From NCBI GenBank assembly GCA_030141605.1, contig JAQGDQ010001337.1, forward strand, positions 7,501 through 46,320: DNA of 38,820 bases, given 5' to 3'. A program made the translations under genes and the position numbers. The notes below the pieces were generated by a model. That model was given only the letters and a program-made list of their open reading frames with translations, had not been told where the DNA came from and searched no databases. Below are positions 12,269 to 22,268 of the stretch, one piece after another; the stretch's first letter is position 1; every line of letters starts with the position of its first letter. The DNA comes from Tubiluchus corallicola. Taxonomy: Eukaryota > Priapulida > Priapulimorpha > Priapulimorphida > Tubiluchidae.

Positions 12269-12736
12269 TTAACCCTTTCAGTCCCAAATCATTTTTGTAA
12301 TAAGAAAAAAATTTTTGGCTCGGTACTTTTGTTCAGTATGTCCATCTTGTTTACACATAATAATTATTTTTTTCTACCTGTGCCCGCGTGCTAAATATAG
12401 CCTGTATCCCACGGGATACATTGGGATTCAATGGAAGCATAAAATGTGCTTCATTTTGCAACTGTTGATAATTTTTTAAAGTACTTAAGACATTTAGTAT
12501 GCACGCTATGCTGATCTGTACAAAGTCGTCTCTAAAGTACTGTACCTTGCGCAGTTTTTTATGCTACGTAGATTTTCTAGTTTGCCATTTTATCACCATT
12601 TTTAGTCTATTGTTATTGGCTTAAATGAAAATAACTATTAACAGATCAAATAACTGTCAGTTTTAAAATTTTATTAATTTTAAAGGCAGAAAATATTCTC
12701 GTATCCCACGGGATACAACGGGTATGAAAGGGTTAA
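12269..12736. mobile_element. piggyBac-like MITE (family B)
   Basis: TTAA duplications (12269-12272 and 12733-12736) flank a 460-bp element. It begins CCCTTTCAGTCCC and ends GGGTATGAAAGGG, giving imperfect CCCTTTCA-type inverted ends like those of piggyBac elements. It has no coding capacity. The near-palindrome GTATCCCACGGGATAC occurs near the middle (about 12405-12420) and again subterminally (about 12704-12719), which suggests a protein-binding or hairpin motif. Confidence 0.8.
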
Positions 12737-12884
12737 AGCTGCATTCGTTCTAATAACATCTGATTAGAGACATTAACGTGAAAATTTGTAAAAATAGTTT
12801 AGGCCGGCCACACAAAACATTTGTTTTTGTCTTACCTCATGATCGCAAAAGATGTCAGTAGGGAGGGAAGAAGAAAAATTTTTA

Positions 12885-12995
12885 AATCATGGAATATTTA
12901 AAATCAGTTGAAATCAAAGTTTGTTTATTTCAAAATAAACAAATAAATAAAATAAACAAATTTTCATTTCAACTGATTTTAAATATTCCGTGATT
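12885..12995. repeat. Long near-perfect hairpin (46-bp arms)
   Basis: The left arm 12885-12930 and right arm 12950-12995 are complementary over about 46 bp with three mismatches (AATCATGGAATATTTAAAAT... against AATCACGGAATATTTAAAAT... read from the other strand). The loop is about 19 nt. The apical part is built from AAATAAACAAA/TTTGTTTATTT. It could be a fold-back element, a collapsed MITE or a small-RNA hairpin. No target duplication is visible. Confidence 0.75.
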
Positions 12996-13646
12996 CAGCT
13001 TTAACCATTCATAAAGCTTTAAAAAATTTTCTTTGTTTTTTTTAGTTTCGCATTACTAAATTATCATATAATTACCAATTATTGATTAGTCTCTTTTTTG
13101 TATCATGAACGTATTAATCATGGTATAAGCGAAAACACTACTCGTCCGTTAATACACTGATTTGACAGAAAATTCGATACTTTTTAGCCTCCAACACAAT
13201 GAGCATCATACAAAACGGCAACTCTGGTAGAGAGTTAGCCGTGGAAAATTATAGCTGCGTCCTACATTCCCCAAAAGAACAATGTTATAATAATCATTGC
13301 GTTTTAAATTGAAAAATACGCTTTCGTATGACTGCGTCAAGTAAGTATGTGAACGTACAAAGAAATTATAAAATTCCCGGCCGGTTGTGCGATGAAAAAA
13401 TATTGCCCCGGGCGAATAGACGGAAACAGAAGTATTTTTATTGTCGGCCTTACCTGTATTTATTATACATAAAGTTTTATATTAATTGCATTTTTTCAGG
13501 TGTTTACTTTAAGCAAACACTAAAGACACAGGAAACTACCTTCACATTTTGTAGCTTCACCAAAGTAGCAGAGAAACAAAGATGAATTACATTTTTTGAT
13601 GACGTGTCTAAGCTAAGAAATTTGTGTTTGTACGCAGACAGACACG
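12996..13646 (+). promoter_or_regulatory. EHBP1 upstream region with probable 5'-UTR intron
   Basis: Immediately before the EHBP1 start, TTTGTGTTTGTACGCAG|ACAGACACG-ATG looks like a 3' splice site nine bases upstream of the ATG. A strong donor, TCAA|GTAAGT, sits at 13337/13338. Together they would define a roughly 300-bp 5'-UTR intron. The ATG at 13328 would then be an out-of-frame upstream start. This is inference from splice consensus; no TATA box is evident. Confidence 0.4.
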
Positions 13647-16277
13647 ATGTCAGTTTGGAAACGTCTTCAGAGGGTTGGAAAGCGAGCAGCAAAGTTCCAA
13701 TTTACTGTTTCCTATCAGGAGTTGGTTATTGAGTGTACGAAAAAATGGCAGCCAAACAAGGTAGCCGTCGTATGGAGCCGCCGAAGTCGGAGAAACACAT
13801 CCGAAGTTCGCAAATGGGAGCCAACCATCAAAAATCCTTGGCGAGGAACGGTAGTCTGGCCCGTGCCGGAAAATGTCGAAATAACCGTGACACTTTTCAG
13901 AGACCCCCGAACAGATGAATTCGAAGATAAAGATTGGCTGTTCATAATAGAAGATGTTGCAAATAATGGTAAAAGGCGGCAGTTAGCTACGTGCTCCATA
14001 AACATGAAGAAGTACGCTACAATGATACCTACTCAAACTGACATTAATTTAACTTTCAAATGCTTAAGTAAGAAGGTCATACATTGCTCATTGCGGGCTA
14101 CGATGTCGTGCACATTTCTTCGTGAAGGCAAGGCCACCGACGAAGACATGCAAAGCATTGCTAGTTTAATGAGCATCAGCAGAGACACTGATATAGGTAA
14201 CTTGGATGACTTTGATGAAACTCTTGAGCAGGAGATGGAAGCTGCGCTTGGTGACATTGAAGAGACGGATGACACGTCGACTCAGCTTAGCGAATTAACG
14301 AGCGAGATTGACCAGTGGGGAGGCACTTTCCGAAGTAGCTTCACTAATCAAACTAGTCCAGAAAATGAAAGTGTTGTAGGTCTAATAAATAAATCACAAC
14401 AGTCTTTGCGTAGTGAAATAGATTTTCATCAAAACAGCGGTAATGACAATAAAATGTCCGAACAAATTCCGGACTCTAAACTATCTAATACTAATTCAGC
14501 ACCGAGCATGGACTTGCTAGAATGGTGCAAACAAACGACTAATGGATACGCTGGTGTAAAGGTTACAAACATGACCACCAGTTGGCGTAATGGTCTCGCA
14601 TTTTGTGCTATCATACATCACTTTCATCCAGAATTGATTGATTATGCGTCGCTCAAGCCTCACGAGATTAAAGAGAACAACAAAAAAGCATTTGATGGAG
14701 CAGAATCGTTGGGCATCCCGCGTGTTATCGAACCAGCTGACATGGTTATATTAGCCGTTCCCGACAAACTGGCCGTGATGACATATCTATACCAACTGCG
14801 CACTCATTTTACAGGACAGGGTCTGCAAGTGAAGCAGATTGGAAGAAAAGCTACAGATAGCCAGTATTCTATCAGACAGCACCTTGACACCGTAGCGGAG
14901 GAGAAGGCACAGGAGAAGATCCGCTCTCGTACTCACTCTTCTTCCAGCAACCGCAGCGGATCGAGCAGCGGATCTCGTGATTCACCTCTTAGAGAAGTTA
15001 AGGGCTGGCTTAAGAAGGTTAAGGACAGACCCTCTAGGGAAAGGTCGTCAAAGTCTCCATCACCTTCTTCGGGTGATTCCTCAACGAACGTTGACAGCAC
15101 GTTGAATCAGTCTGATCTCCAGAGACCAGCATCGCTGCCAGTTCAATCCGGTGTGCCAGGCCTTACAGCGAAGCCGCTCACTGCAGGCAAAGATGCTGCT
15201 GATAAGAAGGTGCTCATGACTCGTAAGCAGCTGATGAATCCGTTTGATTCCGACTCGGACGATGAGCAACGTCCTGCCCATTCCGGAGCGCCGGAAGTAA
15301 AACATGTGCATCCTGTGAAAATTGATGCCGAATGGCGCAGCAGTCAGAGATCAATAAGTGACAGCGACGAAAAAGAATCGCCTTCTCCGGACGGGCTTCA
15401 GAGGAATCAGCTTCCGCAGAAATCCAGGCAAGATGAGCTGAAACTGAGGGCACGTCAGCTACTCGAGCAAGCCAAGCGCGATGCTGGAATAGTTGGTAAT
15501 GAAAGCCCGGTTAATTCTCCGCAGAGCAGTGATTCAGATAAAGATAGTGAAAGACAAAAGGAGTTGCGAGAAAGAGCTCGTAAGCTCATTGCAGAGGCCC
15601 GTCAGGGTATAGGCAAGCCGGAGTCGCCCATAAATAGTACAAGTAATGGGAATTTTCCGGATGGTTCTTGCGTTGATGTTGTTAGAAGTGAATCTCCAAT
15701 TAAAAAACTGACACTAAAAACAGCAAACATGACTTTTAATCAAATTTCACCAGAACCGCAAGATACGATTAGCCCAGAATCGCCAGACGATTTGCTAGAT
15801 GCAAGTCAGTATGTCAGTGGCGAACGACAAGCGCTTGAAGGGGAGATGGTACAGATCGATCAACAAGCTACCGTACTGGAGAGGAAACTACGCGGTGTCA
15901 TGGGACAAAACAGGTCGGAAGAAGAACGATTATTACAAGAGTGGTTCCTTTTAGTTAACAAAAAGAACGCGTTGATTCGTCGGCAGGATCAGCTTGACGT
16001 CTTGGAGAAAGAGCACGATTTGGAACGCAGATATGAGCTGCTAAACAGAGAACTTAGGCAAATGATGTCAATTGAGGATTGGCAGAAGACCGAGGATGAC
16101 AAAAAGAGAGAAGAGCTACTGTTAAACGAACTTGTACAGCTTGTCAACGAAAGAGATCAACTTGTGCAGACGCTGGATAGCCAAGAGAGAGCCATCGAAT
16201 CTGACGAGGTGATCGAGCGAGAAATGAATAGGAAAGGTGTTCAGCTGAAAGATGACAAAAACTGCTGCATCCAGTAA
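13647..16277 (+). CDS. EHBP1: EH domain-binding protein 1 homologue, coding region in one exon
   Basis: 876 residues. EHBP1 links membranes, Rab GTPases and EHD proteins to actin during endocytic recycling. Residues 1-160 form the N-terminal C2-type membrane domain; [31 protein letters not shown] and [16 protein letters not shown] match the vertebrate protein closely, as does the acidic [19 protein letters not shown] stretch after it. The calponin-homology domain is about 286-390 ([32 protein letters not shown]). A basic/serine-rich linker follows, with one NPF motif at 531-533 and two related helices at 596-614 and 638-656 (LRxRARxLxxxAR). The coiled-coil bMERB domain (about 725-865), which in this family binds Rab8-type GTPases, ends in CCIQ, a prenylation signal. 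The start is fixed by homology. Two oddities: there are no introns in 2.6 kb, and NPF is single and placed after the CH domain. Identification is secure. Confidence 0.97.
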   Translation: MSVWKRLQRVGKRAAKFQFTVSYQELVIECTKKWQPNKVAVVWSRRSRRNTSEVRKWEPTIKNPWRGTVVWPVPENVEITVTLFRDPRTDEFEDKDWLFIIEDVANNGKRRQLATCSINMKKYATMIPTQTDINLTFKCLSKKVIHCSLRATMSCTFLREGKATDEDMQSIASLMSISRDTDIGNLDDFDETLEQEMEAALGDIEETDDTSTQLSELTSEIDQWGGTFRSSFTNQTSPENESVVGLINKSQQSLRSEIDFHQNSGNDNKMSEQIPDSKLSNTNSAPSMDLLEWCKQTTNGYAGVKVTNMTTSWRNGLAFCAIIHHFHPELIDYASLKPHEIKENNKKAFDGAESLGIPRVIEPADMVILAVPDKLAVMTYLYQLRTHFTGQGLQVKQIGRKATDSQYSIRQHLDTVAEEKAQEKIRSRTHSSSSNRSGSSSGSRDSPLREVKGWLKKVKDRPSRERSSKSPSPSSGDSSTNVDSTLNQSDLQRPASLPVQSGVPGLTAKPLTAGKDAADKKVLMTRKQLMNPFDSDSDDEQRPAHSGAPEVKHVHPVKIDAEWRSSQRSISDSDEKESPSPDGLQRNQLPQKSRQDELKLRARQLLEQAKRDAGIVGNESPVNSPQSSDSDKDSERQKELRERARKLIAEARQGIGKPESPINSTSNGNFPDGSCVDVVRSESPIKKLTLKTANMTFNQISPEPQDTISPESPDDLLDASQYVSGERQALEGEMVQIDQQATVLERKLRGVMGQNRSEEERLLQEWFLLVNKKNALIRRQDQLDVLEKEHDLERRYELLNRELRQMMSIEDWQKTEDDKKREELLLNELVQLVNERDQLVQTLDSQERAIESDEVIEREMNRKGVQLKDDKNCCIQ

Positions 16278-16520
16278 GCGCATAATATTTATTAGAATGA
16301 TGCTGAGATACATCTAGTCAACATATACATGTATGTTAATGTTAAATATTGTATTTTTCTTTTATGTGCATTCTTGCTTCACTGGCAATGAAAGCTGCAT
16401 TCAAGCTGTTCTGCACACTTTTTAAGTTACCCAAAAGGCAGCAAGGGAAAGGTCTTGTTTCTCTTGCACCTATGTTACCTCTTTCGTCTTTGTCTTAATT
16501 AAGACAGTTGTAATGCTTAG
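16278..16520 (+). other. EHBP1 3' flank / probable 3' UTR
   Basis: AT-rich sequence after the EHBP1 stop. There is no AATAAA before the MITE at 16521, and the nearest variant (ATTAAA, about 16622) lies inside that MITE. The transcript may therefore terminate within or beyond transposon sequence. Confidence 0.35.
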
Positions 16521-17115
16521 TTAAGGGAAGACAGGATGATTTTTCATAAATTACCCCACTTTCAAGGCCCGACAAAAAGTATACATTTTAACACAGTTAA
16601 TACTGCAAAAGCGTTTCTGATAATTAAATTATTGATTAAGAACTTAATTAACGGCAGGCGAGGCCTATTGATGACATCACAAACTAACATAATTTTCAAC
16701 AGCAAAAATATTCCATGAGTGTGTTGCATGTGTTTGCGAAGGCAAAAATTGAAGTACCGTGCTACTGTAAGAGATTCAGTGTGTTGTACTAAAACTAAGA
16801 TAAGATAAAAATTTAAATTTCAAATTTACTGCTGTGCTCACCCATGAGCTGTAGAACGTGTGCAGTTCATCAGAAATTAACACATCTGAACTGAGAGGTA
16901 CAGGATCTGTTTTTGTGCAATGCATGCACTAGTGCCCATCTAACTAGCGAAAGGTGAAATGCATGTAACAGCGAACAACTAGTAGCGCGAACGCGAAATT
17001 GTGTTTGTGTGGTAATAATTCTTTCACGCAAGTCATTTTTGAAAAAAAATGTGTGTTTTTAAACAGCAGATTTTTTTGACGTACAGCTTAAGATTGGGTC
17101 GGGTTTTGCTCTTAA
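16521..17115. mobile_element. TTAA MITE family D, copy 2
   Basis: TTAA at 16521-16524 and 17112-17115 bracket 587 bp with imperfect inverted ends (GGGAAGACAGGA and, from the other side, GAGCAAAACCCGA). It is closely similar along its length to 32768-33383 (for example GATGACATCACAAACTAACA and ATCTGAACTGAGAGGTACAG) and more distantly to 5066-5611. It lies about 240 bp downstream of the EHBP1 stop. Confidence 0.8.
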
Positions 17116-17418
17116 TTTGGTTAAGCCTTGTAGGTGTAGATTTTTCTTATGCAAAAAAGTCGAACATAACACCGACACTCCTTTTTTTACTTCACTAAAA
17201 TAATTTAATGAAGGTAGCATATACTGATAAAATTTCTTGTGATGGTTATAATATTACAATGATTGATTATCTGTAGACATGTGGCTTTTGCATTTAGGAC
17301 TCTGCCCAAGTTCCTTCACTATACTTAAGAAATCTGATTTTGACCATGCAGTGTTAATGTGATTTAATGCACATAGTACATGTAATTTATTGCATTAAGA
17401 ATTGGCAAAAATAGGTTC

Positions 17419-17970
17419 TTAACCCTTTCACTACAGAAGGCGGCACTCTGCCGCCCAAAGCTCAGTACTAAGCGCAGTCACCCAGGTCTGTTTCACTGCT
17501 ATAGCCATGCAAAAACATTGTAGAAAAGTTTAGCGGCCGTGGGATTGTGGTTGTTTTGCGACAAGTAACGCTAACCGACCAATCAGCATCTGAAGCCTGG
17601 TACATTCCATAATAGTGTACTGTATAGTACGTTCCCACGCAAAAAATTGCTTGTTGATAGTTGGTGAGACGTATGTTTAGTCACTTGTTCTGCATTCTTA
17701 TAAAATAATTGCGTATTACGTATTAGTAATATGACTTTTGTGAAAATTGGCTTCTAAATATCAGCATGTGCTTATTTGTGTGGGTGTGTGCATAAGTGCA
17801 TGTATGTGTGCGCGTGTGTATAAATAAAACTAATATTCAATATTGGTGTTTAATAGCTATTTGTTTATGTACATGATTCTGTTTTAGTAACACACCACAA
17901 TAAGTTATTGTTAAATGTACAAAAGCCAATGCGGACGTGTTAAAAAGCAACTACGTAGTGAAAGGGTTAA
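17419..17970. mobile_element. piggyBac-like MITE (family C)
   Basis: TTAA duplications at 17419-17422 and 17967-17970 enclose 544 bp with perfect 12-bp inverted ends CCCTTTCACTAC / GTAGTGAAAGGG. It has no open frame. It shares the CCCTTTCA start with the 12.27-kb element but not its interior, so it is a second family using the same kind of transposase. A GCGGCACTCTGCCGC hairpin lies just inside the left end. Confidence 0.88.
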
Positions 17971-18181
17971 GCAATCTAACACCAACAACGTATAAAATGC
18001 CAACATGCTTAACCATTATAATCACAAAGATTTAGCGTCCAATTAGATCATAGTTCATCTTCAGTTACGACTTTGCCTAAAAAAATTTGCCTATCCACGA
18101 TGATCGTAAATGTGAAAGGCAATGTAAAGAACAGCACTTTGTTGTTTTTTACACATAGCACGTGTTAATGCTATAAGTCAG

Positions 18182-18462
18182 AAGTCATTTATTTCACCTT
18201 ACACATTTACAATGGTTACATATACAATATCTAGTGAAAGGGCCTGCAATGGATATAATACAAATAAGAAATACTGCACAGGAAAAGCCTCAAACACTGT
18301 TCACTTATACACGAAGGTAAATGTGTTGCGGGCAATCAAAAAGCAGGGCTTGTTAGATTGTCCCACACAGTGAAAGAAAAAAGGAATGGAAACAATCTGA
18401 AAATTTAAAGTCAATCGTATGATAAAAAAAATTAGTGCTTAAAATGGAATGATGTAATGAAT
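18182..18462 (-). mobile_element. LINE-like 3' UTR repeat, copy 2
   Basis: Inverted copy of 8333-8615, collinear over its full length with scattered substitutions. The AATAAA-bearing end is at 18182, so the element reads leftward. Two full copies of matching length but different flanks indicate a dispersed repeat rather than a local duplication. Confidence 0.65.
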
Positions 18463-19638
18463 AATTGGATTGTGTTTCTATTCAGACAGAAATCTCGAGA
18501 GGAATTCAGTTTCTTCAATTACATTTTATGGGACTTGAAAGAGGACTAGAAGTGTGCAGTTTGCAGCATATCCTACTTTCATTACTCTCTTGCTTTATTA
18601 GCCAAATTATGAGATATCCTGTCCATGTTGTCTGTGGCTGCTGCTTGCTGTTGTAATAGTGTGCATAAAATTGTTGTTGCATATTTTCACGAAACAGTTA
18701 AATGGCTAGAGGGTGATATAATTATGTAGCGTTAATTACTACTACAAATTTTTATTAAAATACCTTGTACGCTTGTGTTTTTGTAATAATTTTGAAAACT
18801 TTGTTACAGTAAAATTGTGTATAAACTTAGTTTTGTAAGTACTGTAGTAGTGTTTTTTTATAAAAATTATTTGAGAATGCTTACTTTGTAGTATTTAAAT
18901 GAATGAAAGATACAGCTGGCTTTGCATTTAGTTTTAAATATATAACGTTGTTGTAATGTTACGTGACAGCTTAGCATTATATTGTCTGCAATAAAAAAGT
19001 ATGCTGTTTAATATATAGATATATTATAGAAGCTAAAAATTAACTGCTGTGTAGTATTATAATGTATTATTTAAATACTGTATTGTAAGCATAATATAAG
19101 ATGTGTGTGCAAAAGCCCTAGCTGTGGTAATGTACTGTGAAATGAATATTTAATTCTTTATGTATGCTTTTTAGATCTTTCACAGTTGTGTAAGAGATAC
19201 TGTGTAATAAACATATTACAAGAAATCATGGATACAAAATGTACTGAGTCAAGCACTGTTCACGTCACACTGTATTTTTCAACGACAAACGGTGAAGTGA
19301 TGAGATTACAAACATATGCAGCATCAAATTTTTTTATGAAATTAGATGTTGTGAATTTTTTGACAATCATGATGGCCTTGCACATTTAATGATAACTATG
19401 AGAATGGAGTGGTGATAAGGAAACAGCCATTACAGTATCCAATATCAGTGAAGATTCTATATGCACCTCCTGAGGATGTCAGTCTGGGCTATAATTTATG
19501 ATCGTTTTGCAGATTATACATCTCACAATCACAGCCATTTTGTTTTGTAAGATTGCTATTGAATCTGCCAGCTAAAATATTGCCCGGCCGATCTAACAAA
19601 TTTCACTTCACAATGTTCACGTGAAGTTCGCATTCAAC
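18463..19638. other. AT-rich intergenic stretch
   Basis: No gene is recognised. Open frames 18465-18656 and 19186-19389 (+) have no recognisable domains. An AATAAA near 18990 could serve an EHBP1 long 3' UTR, but that is speculation. Confidence 0.4.
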
Positions 19639-20190
19639 ATTATTTATTTATTTATTATTATTATCACATTCAGTACATATAATGACATTAAGCACACAGT
19701 GACATCAAAATTATTACATCTACTGTATTAAATTGTTATGTTTCATACACTATCCTTATCATAAAAGAATAATTGTACTGCAGTGGGGCTAGAGAAGCAA
19801 AGGCTTGTATAAGCCCACTGTCATATGAACCTGATAAAAAAAGAATGGATGAGTGAACAAAAAAAAAAGAACTGGGAGAAAGGTTAGATCACGCAGGAAG
19901 GGTAGAAGGATGTGTTAGTGGAAATGGTAGGAAGAAAGATAATAGATTGCGCTATGTTGACATCAGCTCTAAAGATTTATCAATGATGCGTTGTTTTGCA
20001 TAATCTGTACCAGAATTGTGGTATGGCTGCTACAGTAGGTGTGGGAAATTAGGAAGTGTTGTACTTGTTGAGAATCATTGCTCTGTATTTCTTTTTAAAT
20101 TTTTGAATTGGCTGAACAGTTTTTAATTCATCATTTATGTCATTCCAAAGCCTTGGACCAACATTTGCAATGAAATGCCAACAGTATCAA
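19639..20190 (-). mobile_element. 5'-truncated LINE, minus strand
   Basis: On the minus strand this reads as the end of a LINE polyprotein, a 3' UTR of about 380 bp and an A/T-triplet tail (ATAATAATAATAAATAAATA, at 19639-19664). The family differs from the plus-strand LINE at 2.4 kb, because the 3' UTR and tail share nothing. Truncation occurs just before the GPRLWND motif. Confidence 0.7.
20049..20187 (-). pseudogene. LINE ORF2 C-terminal remnant
   Basis: About 45 codons ending in TAA at 20049-20051. ANVGPRLWNDINDELKTV followed by an FKKKYRAMILNKYN-type ending matches the terminal pattern shared by LINE ORF2 proteins (GPxLWN-x-hydrophobic-pro/acid-x, Phe-Lys-x-x-Leu/Tyr...). It is non-functional. 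Confidence 0.7.
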
Positions 20191-20389
20191 CATTCCTCTG
20201 CACATCCAACGATTAATTGAGTTAATTTAGCCGAGACAAAATCATAATGCAACTGGAGAAAATTAGTAACAAAAGCAATACTTATTTGCTGCACATACAC
20301 GTATTTTTAGTATTGCTTTTAACAAAACCATGCAACACCTGTGCCCGTCTGGCTAATGCAAAGATGACTGAATCATACTGTCAAAGACC

Positions 20390-21320
20390 ATTTTCTAAGC
20401 ATGTGTGCACCAGGCAAAAACGCATTAGTATTAATTTGTTATGCCATCAGTATAGATAGTAATGTTTTCTGCAGCAATTTGGTGGAGCTGTTTGTAACTC
20501 ATTCGTTTAACGTCTGTAAGGCTATCTATAAGTATGACATCGTAGCGCCATCTGTTAGTCATAAAAGGAAACTGTAACGCAGTCTATGGAATGAACAGGT
20601 CACACGCATGTTGTATTGTTTAACAACTAATAAAAGAGGGTTTTCTAACATTAAAAACATACAGTTACCTCAGCAAAGCAACATGAATTATGATCAGAAC
20701 ATTCTACCTAGCGGCAATACATATACAAACCAGTGCTGGCAAACTCTAATCGTAGCATGTATGATCAAATTTTCAACATTGCAATGTCAATATGAAAATA
20801 AGAATTTTAAAATTGGACACCTAAAATGTAGCGTCACTCAAACTTTGGCGCCCTAGGCTATAGCCGAGTTAGCTTATTGATTAATACGCCCCTGTGCAGC
20901 CTAAAAGAAGTGAGCAATTTGACATAAAACAAATTAAACTGGCATCACAGCACATTTTAACGAAATACCAGACATGCTAAAGACCGAAACCCTCGATTTA
21001 ACAAAGAAGTTTGCTTCATAGCTCTTGCCCCATTCTGTATACAAAAGTAACAGTCAAGAAAGAAGCTCTTCAGTGTGGATAAGACAATAATGTACATGTG
21101 CTAATATACAACCTAGCTAAAGGTCGTCTCTTATCTACAGTATCACAAGTTTCACAACTACATGCTATACTTCATAAACACTTTAGGACAGATTATGAAA
21201 ATAAATAGTTGAAAACTGTAAGCTTTTCACAGCATCCAAATGAACTATAAAACAGTGTCTATGTAGTACGTACAAAATATGTCATTTGGTAAATGAATAT
21301 ATACACATATATATAACTAC
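20390..21320 (+). pseudogene. Decayed GPCR paralogue locus
   Basis: This region is collinear with the intact GPCR locus at 22.14-27.04 kb. Upstream, GGCAAAAACGCATTAGTATTAA (20419-20440) matches 22164 onward. CAGCAAAGCAACATGAATTA-TGATCAG then matches the gene's start region. The stretch at 20745-20790 (CAAACTCTAATCGTAGCATG, ATCAAATTTTCAACATTGCA) encodes QTLIVACMIKFSTLQCQ, against NTLVIVSMFKFSTLQCQ in the GPCR. Homology then jumps to the GPCR 3' flank (CCAGACATGCTAAA at about 20970, matching 26020) and on to about 21310 (27030). TM2 through the stop are therefore deleted. Only one start-region unit is present. A 5S-SINE follows. Confidence 0.75.
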
Positions 21321-21791
21321 GGCCAAATCACGTTGAAAACACCGGTTCTCGTCTGATCACCTAAGTTAAGCAACTTAGAGCCTGGTTAGTGCTTGGATGG
21401 GTGACCGCCTAGGAATACCAGATGCTGTATGTTTGCGGGATGCCCACACTGTATCTCGACACTAGGTGAAGGAGCTGTACAAGCAGCCAATGGCTAGAGG
21501 GCGGAGGAGGTCAAGTGACCCAACGGCCATGTGTAGAGAAGTAAACCTTCCAAATCAGGAGTGGAGTCTCGAATGCGGATCAGTGCAGCATGCTCACTGA
21601 CTCCGGCAGCTCCTGCAGCCAACCTGGTGCCAAACGTATCGCTCCGCTTTCCTTTGGACTACACCAGGGAGGAACAGAGGGGGTTCCTGCGGTCTGGGCA
21701 ATTCAGGATCTCCATACACCTTTCCCAGGGATCGGACTCTCTTGGCGCACATTCCATTGTCTTCCGAGACAGAAGGATGCCAACAACAACA
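21314..21791 (+). mobile_element. 5S rRNA-derived SINE with 11-bp target duplication
   Basis: A full-length SINE of 478 bp. It has a 5S rRNA-like head (21316-21434), a GC-rich unrelated body and a short (CAA)n tail. It is flanked by perfect 11-bp target duplications ACACATATATA (21303-21313 and 21792-21802). The body contains short open frames (21561-21808 plus, 21594-21797 minus) that are not genes. 5S-headed SINEs (SINE3 class) use the internal 5S promoter for RNA polymerase III and a LINE's machinery for insertion. I do not recognise the body. The insertion point corresponds to about 27030 in the paralogous GPCR locus, which lacks it. Confidence 0.9.
21316..21434 (+). pseudogene. 5S rRNA-like SINE head
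   Basis: Nearly the whole 5S rRNA is recognisable: CTACGGCCAAATCACGTTGA, CACCGGTTCTCGTCTGATCA, the A-box/intermediate region AAGTTAAGCAAC (21363-21374), the C-box TGGATGGGTGACC (21394-21406) and CGCCTAGGAATACCAGATGC. Several positions differ from the usual animal 5S (CCAAATCAC for CCATACCAC, CAACTTAGAG for CAACGTNGAG). There is no T-run terminator directly after it. It is part of a SINE and not a genuine 5S gene. Confidence 0.9.
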
Positions 21792-21802
21792 ACACATATA
21801 TA

Positions 21803-22139
21803 GCTTGAACTTGTAATTTTACTTAATAAAACCATAATAGGATAATGCAGAAATTGCTGAATAAACAGTCACCATAGATTCGTAACATAACCTGATAATT
21901 TATCACAGCTACTGTTAAAATAAAAGCCTACACATCGACCAGCTAATGCACCTGAGATAAAAATTGATAACTGAAATAATGACAAAATGGACCACCGTAT
22001 TCAGTAACTGCAGCTGCGCAAAATTTTAGCGAATTTGGTTAAAATATCGTTTGATTAATTTTTAATACGAATATGTGCGCATTCGTGCTAAATGTGCTCA
22101 TTGTTGCTCGCTGACAATGACTCGCATTGTAAACGACCA
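21803..22139. other. Spacer between the two GPCR copies
   Basis: No gene is recognised. The duplicated sequence shared with 20.3-20.4 kb probably begins inside its right-hand part, but the alignment fades leftward of about 22140. Confidence 0.4.
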
Positions 22140-22268
22140 TCATTTTCTAATCATGCATTAGCCAAAAACGCATTAGTATTAAATTGCTGTCATCATTATA
22201 GTAGCAGCATTTTCTCCGACAGTTTAGAGGAATTGTCTAACAAGAGGAAAGTTGTGCTACATTAACTG

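Noticed and set aside
13328-13585. 85-codon plus-strand frame upstream of EHBP1
   Set aside because: It crosses the proposed 5'-UTR donor and has no recognisable content; its ATG would be out of frame with EHBP1 after splicing.
21316-21434. Genuine 5S rRNA gene
   Set aside because: Several substitutions at conserved positions, no T-run terminator directly after the 3' end, and continuity with a SINE body, (CAA)n tail and 11-bp duplications show it is a SINE head.
21561-21808. Overlapping open frames in the 5S-SINE body
   Set aside because: They lie wholly inside a SINE with clear target duplications and GC-rich sequence; there are open frames on both strands and none has a recognisable domain.
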